A stretch of 10,243 nucleotides of DNA. Source: Syntrophaceae bacterium (GTDB lineage Bacteria > Desulfobacterota > Desulfomonilia > Desulfomonilales > Desulfomonilaceae). Within the stretch, counting starts at the first letter, position 1; each line of letters opens with the position of its first letter. The translations under genes and the position numbers were made by a program. Below, one piece after another: positions 7,561 through 10,243 of the stretch. Under the pieces are notes generated by a model that was given only the letters and a program-made list of their open reading frames with translations, did not search any database and was not told the DNA's origin. The DNA is taken from positions 1-10,243 of the forward strand of contig JACWAG010000182.1 of the NCBI GenBank assembly GCA_014874425.1. The letters are read 5' to 3'.

Positions 7561-8103
7561 ATGCCGCGTTATGGAATAGCGATTGATAGTACAAAATGTG
7601 TAGGATGTCATTCGTGCCGGGTCGCATGTCAAAATCAAAACAGCCTGGAATCGAACGAAACGTTTAATTGGATAAAACACAGAGACCGGGGGCGATATCC
7701 TTCTTACTATAAAGAATTCATTCCTCTGCAGTGCAACCATTGTGAAAACGCCCCCTGTCAGCGGGTGTGTCCGACGGGCGCTACATATACCTCAAAGGAG
7801 GGGGTTGTTCTTGTAAATCCCAAAACGTGTGTAGGCTGTAAGTACTGTATGGAGGCATGCCCTTACAAGATGCGAATTATTGATCATCGTCGAGGCATAG
7901 TTGAAAAATGCCGGCTTTGTATTGAGCTTGTTCGTGATGGTGGAACACCTGCATGTGTCACTACATGTCCGACTCAAGTTCGTATCTTCGGGGACCTGGA
8001 TGATCCTAAAAGCGCTGTTTCAATATTCATAGCTAAAACCGGCGCGCAACCGTTGAGACCTGATTTGGGAACAATTCCTAAAATTTTCTATAAAAGGAGC
8101 TGA
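7561..8103 (+). CDS. Four-[4Fe-4S] ferredoxin subunit (PsrB/PhsB-like)
   Basis: This 180-residue electron-transfer subunit should pass electrons between the membrane quinol subunit and the molybdenum subunit. It has exactly sixteen cysteines in four groups: 13/16/19/23, 58/61/66/70, 90/93/96/100 and 117/120/132/136, the ligand pattern of the DmsB/PsrB/NrfC family with four cubane clusters. It has no signal sequence of its own; PsrB-type subunits are normally carried across the membrane with the Tat-bearing catalytic subunit. The start at 7561 has TAAGGA at 7548-7553, seven bases away. The 109-bp gap from the previous gene has no convincing terminator: CCGGC (7509-7513) and GCCGG (7536-7540) could pair but with a 22-base loop. 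Its stop is two bases from the next start. Confidence 0.93.
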   Translation: MPRYGIAIDSTKCVGCHSCRVACQNQNSLESNETFNWIKHRDRGRYPSYYKEFIPLQCNHCENAPCQRVCPTGATYTSKEGVVLVNPKTCVGCKYCMEACPYKMRIIDHRRGIVEKCRLCIELVRDGGTPACVTTCPTQVRIFGDLDDPKSAVSIFIAKTGAQPLRPDLGTIPKIFYKRS

Positions 8104-8105
8104 TC

Positions 8106-8990
8106 ATGCAAGATAGCGCTTGGGGTTGGCTTATAATTACTTACCTTTTCCTTGCTGGAGCAGGTTCTGGAGCTTTTATAGCGGCAGTAGCATGTGATCT
8201 CTTGGCGCCTGATTGGTCTAAAACTCTGGCAAGGGCAGGGTCATTGGTCTCTGGTCCGCTGGTAGTGATAGGAACTTTATGCTTGGTGCTTGATCTTGAG
8301 GCAGGTTTTTGGCAGCCGTGGCGTCAGATTTATATGGTTAACAATTTACGCAGCATGATCTCCTGGGGTTTTATCATACTCTCCATCTTCATTCCGATCG
8401 CACTAGTGTACGCCGCAGCGCTCAATGAAATAACGTTTGTCGGAAAGCTGGCGCAAAAATATATAACAATCATAGAAATTATTGGGAGTATTTTCGCTGT
8501 GGCGACCGCTACTTATACCGGGGTCCTTATTGCTGTGGTCAATGGAGTCCCATTCTGGAATACACCATTAATGCCCGTACTGTTTCTGGCTTCGGCAATT
8601 TCGACAGGTTTGGCGGCGGCAATGATCGTGGCTGCCATAATTGATGTTAATACTATTAAGACATTGTCGAACTTCGCTCTCGGTCACGTTATATTCCTGT
8701 CTGTAGAAGCTTTAGTATTGATGTTGTTTGTTTTCATGTCCTTGACCCGGTCTACGGAAGCGGCGGCTTCCGCCGGTATGCTGATATCCGGAATGTTAAG
8801 CCCATATTTCTGGGGTCTTGTGGTGATACTAGGGCTGGTTGTGCCATTCATCCTGAGTGTTTTCGAATTCCTGGAATACGGACAAATGCCTAAATCACTC
8901 GTTGTCGGGGCGGACATCCTGGTCCTGATAGGAGGAATGAGCATCAGGGCGCTGATTGTATTTTCCGGGACGCCTCCACAAATCATTTAG
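8106..8990 (+). CDS. NrfD/PsrC-type polytopic membrane subunit
   Basis: This 294-residue protein is the membrane anchor and quinol/quinone-interacting subunit of the complex. Eight hydrophobic segments are visible, at roughly residues 6-30, 45-65, 85-107, 119-144, 155-180, 192-214, 232-256 and 266-287, the number expected for the PsrC/NrfD fold. The N-terminal LAGAGSGAF (16-24) is characteristic of NrfD proteins. No haem-binding CXXCH is present, so electrons should enter from the quinol pool directly into the ferredoxin subunit. Its ATG follows the ferredoxin stop by two bases with a strong AAAAGGAG (8092-8099), indicating tight co-expression. NrfD proteins occur with many molybdoenzymes and with other respiratory complexes, so this gene does not define the substrate. 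Confidence 0.92.
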   Translation: MQDSAWGWLIITYLFLAGAGSGAFIAAVACDLLAPDWSKTLARAGSLVSGPLVVIGTLCLVLDLEAGFWQPWRQIYMVNNLRSMISWGFIILSIFIPIALVYAAALNEITFVGKLAQKYITIIEIIGSIFAVATATYTGVLIAVVNGVPFWNTPLMPVLFLASAISTGLAAAMIVAAIIDVNTIKTLSNFALGHVIFLSVEALVLMLFVFMSLTRSTEAAASAGMLISGMLSPYFWGLVVILGLVVPFILSVFEFLEYGQMPKSLVVGADILVLIGGMSIRALIVFSGTPPQII

Positions 8991-9088
8991 TGAAGAATTG
9001 GACTATACAGTCTCCAGTTTTAGAGCCGCTGGATATTGCACGAGATTTGATGCGCTTCTCTGGAATTGAACAGGCGATAGATGTTTAA
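8990..9088 (+). CDS. Possible 32-residue mini-ORF between nrfD-type gene and the small membrane protein
   Basis: A GTG overlapping the last base of the NrfD stop (8990) opens a 32-residue reading frame ending at TAA 9086-9088. The predicted peptide contains PLDIARDLMRFSG and has a protein-like composition, with acidic and aliphatic residues as in a helix. There is no Shine-Dalgarno before it; an internal ATG (codon 21) would give only 12 residues. It could be a genuine small protein, a decayed remnant, or chance. It lies in the only sizeable gap inside the right-hand gene block (8991-9127), where I see no other feature. Confidence 0.2.
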   Translation: MKNWTIQSPVLEPLDIARDLMRFSGIEQAIDV

Positions 9089-9127
9089 AAAACCACGAAT
9101 TTACTTTTTTTGAGTTAGGGAACAACC

Positions 9128-9502
9128 ATGGAACCACAAACTGATAATCAGGAAACACCAGTTGGAAAAGAAACAATTGTGGAAAACGAGATTGAGTCCG
9201 AATCTTCCGAGGAAATTGTTTCCAACAATCATGACAATGCCCAGGCGAAAAGAGGAAGGATGATAACGGCCGCCCTTGTGGCTACAATTGTTATAACGTT
9301 TATTGCTGTAATGGTCGCGGGTATATTCGAGCTGACAGGCCGGTTTCTCAGGGAATGCCCTAGGGAATTGCGCGTAAATGATCCATCCCCAATCCTTTGG
9401 AATGACATAGTTTCCGCAAAGTCCACAAAGGTTGGCTTAGGGGTCCCAGAGAAACTGAAACAGGAAACAGCCTTAAAATCTTCGATCATGGGCCAAAATT
9501 GA
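9128..9502 (+). CDS. Unassigned small single-helix membrane protein
   Basis: I do not recognise a family for this 124-residue protein. Residues 1-36 are strongly acidic (eleven Asp/Glu) and likely unstructured. KRGR (41-44) then precedes one hydrophobic helix (about 45-69). The positive-inside rule puts the acidic tail in the cytoplasm and the last ~55 residues in the periplasm. The C-terminal part has a single cysteine (Cys77, in RECPRE) and a DPSPILWND stretch; there is no haem motif and no known metal-binding cluster. The start at 9128 has AGGG at 9117-9120, seven bases away, and the next gene follows after 51 bp. Its place between the NrfD subunit and the YeeE/YedE pair suggests it links or assembles the enzyme and the transporter, but this is inference. 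Confidence 0.72.
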   Translation: MEPQTDNQETPVGKETIVENEIESESSEEIVSNNHDNAQAKRGRMITAALVATIVITFIAVMVAGIFELTGRFLRECPRELRVNDPSPILWNDIVSAKSTKVGLGVPEKLKQETALKSSIMGQN

Positions 9503-9553
9503 GTTGTTAAGAATTTGGTCGCTCCCTGATCCAATGTTGGAGGAAGAGAAAAA

Positions 9554-10081
9554 ATGAATGCTCCTGATTACACAAAAGGTTATTGGAACCCGTTTTTGGC
9601 GGGAATTGCTCTGGGGCTAGTTTTGCTCCTCACGTTTTATATTATGGGCACAGGCCTGGGAGCCTCGGGCGCTGTTGCCAGAACCGCGGCTGTTTTGTCC
9701 CATGTGGCTGCTCCGCAAGCCGTTGAACACAATCTATATTTCAATGGGTTCTATAAATCCGGGGCTAATTATCCTTTGATTGACTGGATGGTATTTGAAG
9801 TCATAGGTGTTTTCTTTGGAGGACTAATTGGGGTCATCACAGCTAAGAGATTCAAATTATCGGTTGGAAAGGGGGCGACTTTCCCGGTAAGCGCCCGCCT
9901 GCTCTTGGCGTTCGTAGGTGGAGTCGTAGGCGGTATAGGCACTCGTTTCGCTATGGGCTGCACGAGTGGGCAGGCCCTTAGTGGCGGAGCCACGATGGTG
10001 GTAGGTAGCTGGGTCTTCATGATGACCGTTTTCGCAACGGCGTTTGTCGCCGCTTACTTTGTGAGAAAGGAATGGCAATGA
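9554..10081 (+). CDS. YeeE/YedE (DUF395) family sulfur-transport membrane protein, first half
   Basis: This 175-residue integral membrane protein belongs to the YeeE/YedE family, whose characterised member TsuA imports thiosulfate. Hydrophobic segments lie at about 13-33, 77-97, 114-134 and 147-170. The signature is RFAMGCTSGQALSG (131-144); Cys136 matches the conserved cysteine that interacts with the sulfur compound in TsuA-type channels. TsuA is one chain of roughly twice this length, whereas here the protein is a half-size unit followed by a second, as in PmpA/PmpB-type pairs. GGAGG (9539-9543) precedes the start by ten bases. Its stop overlaps the next start as ATGA, so the halves are probably made together and associate. 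Thiosulfate, sulfide, persulfide or another sulfur species could be the cargo. Confidence 0.88.
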   Translation: MNAPDYTKGYWNPFLAGIALGLVLLLTFYIMGTGLGASGAVARTAAVLSHVAAPQAVEHNLYFNGFYKSGANYPLIDWMVFEVIGVFFGGLIGVITAKRFKLSVGKGATFPVSARLLLAFVGGVVGGIGTRFAMGCTSGQALSGGATMVVGSWVFMMTVFATAFVAAYFVRKEWQ

Positions 10082-10243
10082 CTGGTCCCCTGTATTTAAA
10101 CGAAGTAATAGGCGTTCACACCAGTCTTTTCGTGGCTATCGGCATTGGGGTACTCTTTGGATTTGTCCTTGAACGGGCCGGATTTGGCGACTCTAGGAAC
10201 CTTACGTCTATATTCTATTTTCGCGATATGCGAGTGCTAAGAG
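10078..10243 (+). CDS. YeeE/YedE family protein, second half (3' end beyond window)
   Basis: An ATG at 10078 overlaps the previous stop by four bases and opens a frame running off the window, with 55 full codons visible. The N-terminal residues include GVLFGFVLERAGFGDSRNL followed by FYFRDMRVL, which is the typical YeeE/YedE start (a first membrane helix, then the ERAGFG loop and the RDMRVL segment). It is the partner of the preceding half-transporter. The conserved cysteine region, if present, lies outside the window, and so does the operon end. The family call is firm despite the truncation because both motifs are present in the right order. Confidence 0.85.
   Translation, partial: MTGPLYLNEVIGVHTSLFVAIGIGVLFGFVLERAGFGDSRNLTSIFYFRDMRVLR

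Overview
All recognisable genes lie on the + strand. Gene content points to an anaerobic, respiring Gram-negative bacterium, most likely a sulfur-metabolising Desulfobacterota/deltaproteobacterium. The pointers are a Tat-exported molybdopterin oxidoreductase of the polysulfide/thiosulfate reductase type, its four-cluster ferredoxin and NrfD-type membrane partner, and paired YeeE/YedE sulfur-transport proteins. The base composition looks intermediate and no gene stands out as foreign. The taxon is an inference; there is no rRNA or other marker gene here.

Left block (1-5162), cofactor metabolism: the 3' part of a bioF-like 8-amino-7-oxononanoate synthase gene whose start lies before the window; a 461-residue radical SAM protein of unknown substrate with SPASM-like C-terminal cysteines; then thiM, thiE and thiL. 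ThiM phosphorylates the salvaged thiazole, ThiE couples it to the pyrimidine, and ThiL makes thiamine diphosphate. thiD, which would supply the pyrimidine diphosphate, is not in the window. The short gaps and the thiM/thiE ATGA overlap suggest co-transcription.

Junction (5163-5249): a candidate sigma-70-type promoter with a perfect 8-bp inverted repeat (span 22 bp) over its -10 region. This looks like a repressor operator and marks the start of a second transcription unit.

Right block (5250-10243), membrane respiration and sulfur transport: a periplasmic molybdopterin catalytic subunit with a twin-arginine signal, a 16-cysteine ferredoxin subunit, an eight-helix quinol-interacting subunit, a 124-residue single-helix membrane protein I cannot assign to a family, and two tandem YeeE/YedE half-transporters, the second cut by the window edge. 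The likely logic is quinol-linked reduction (or, less likely, oxidation) of a sulfur compound in the periplasm, coupled to uptake of a sulfur species into the cytoplasm. The substrate cannot be read from sequence. This combination, with its dyad-covered promoter and its unassigned small membrane protein, is the best candidate for an undescribed system here.
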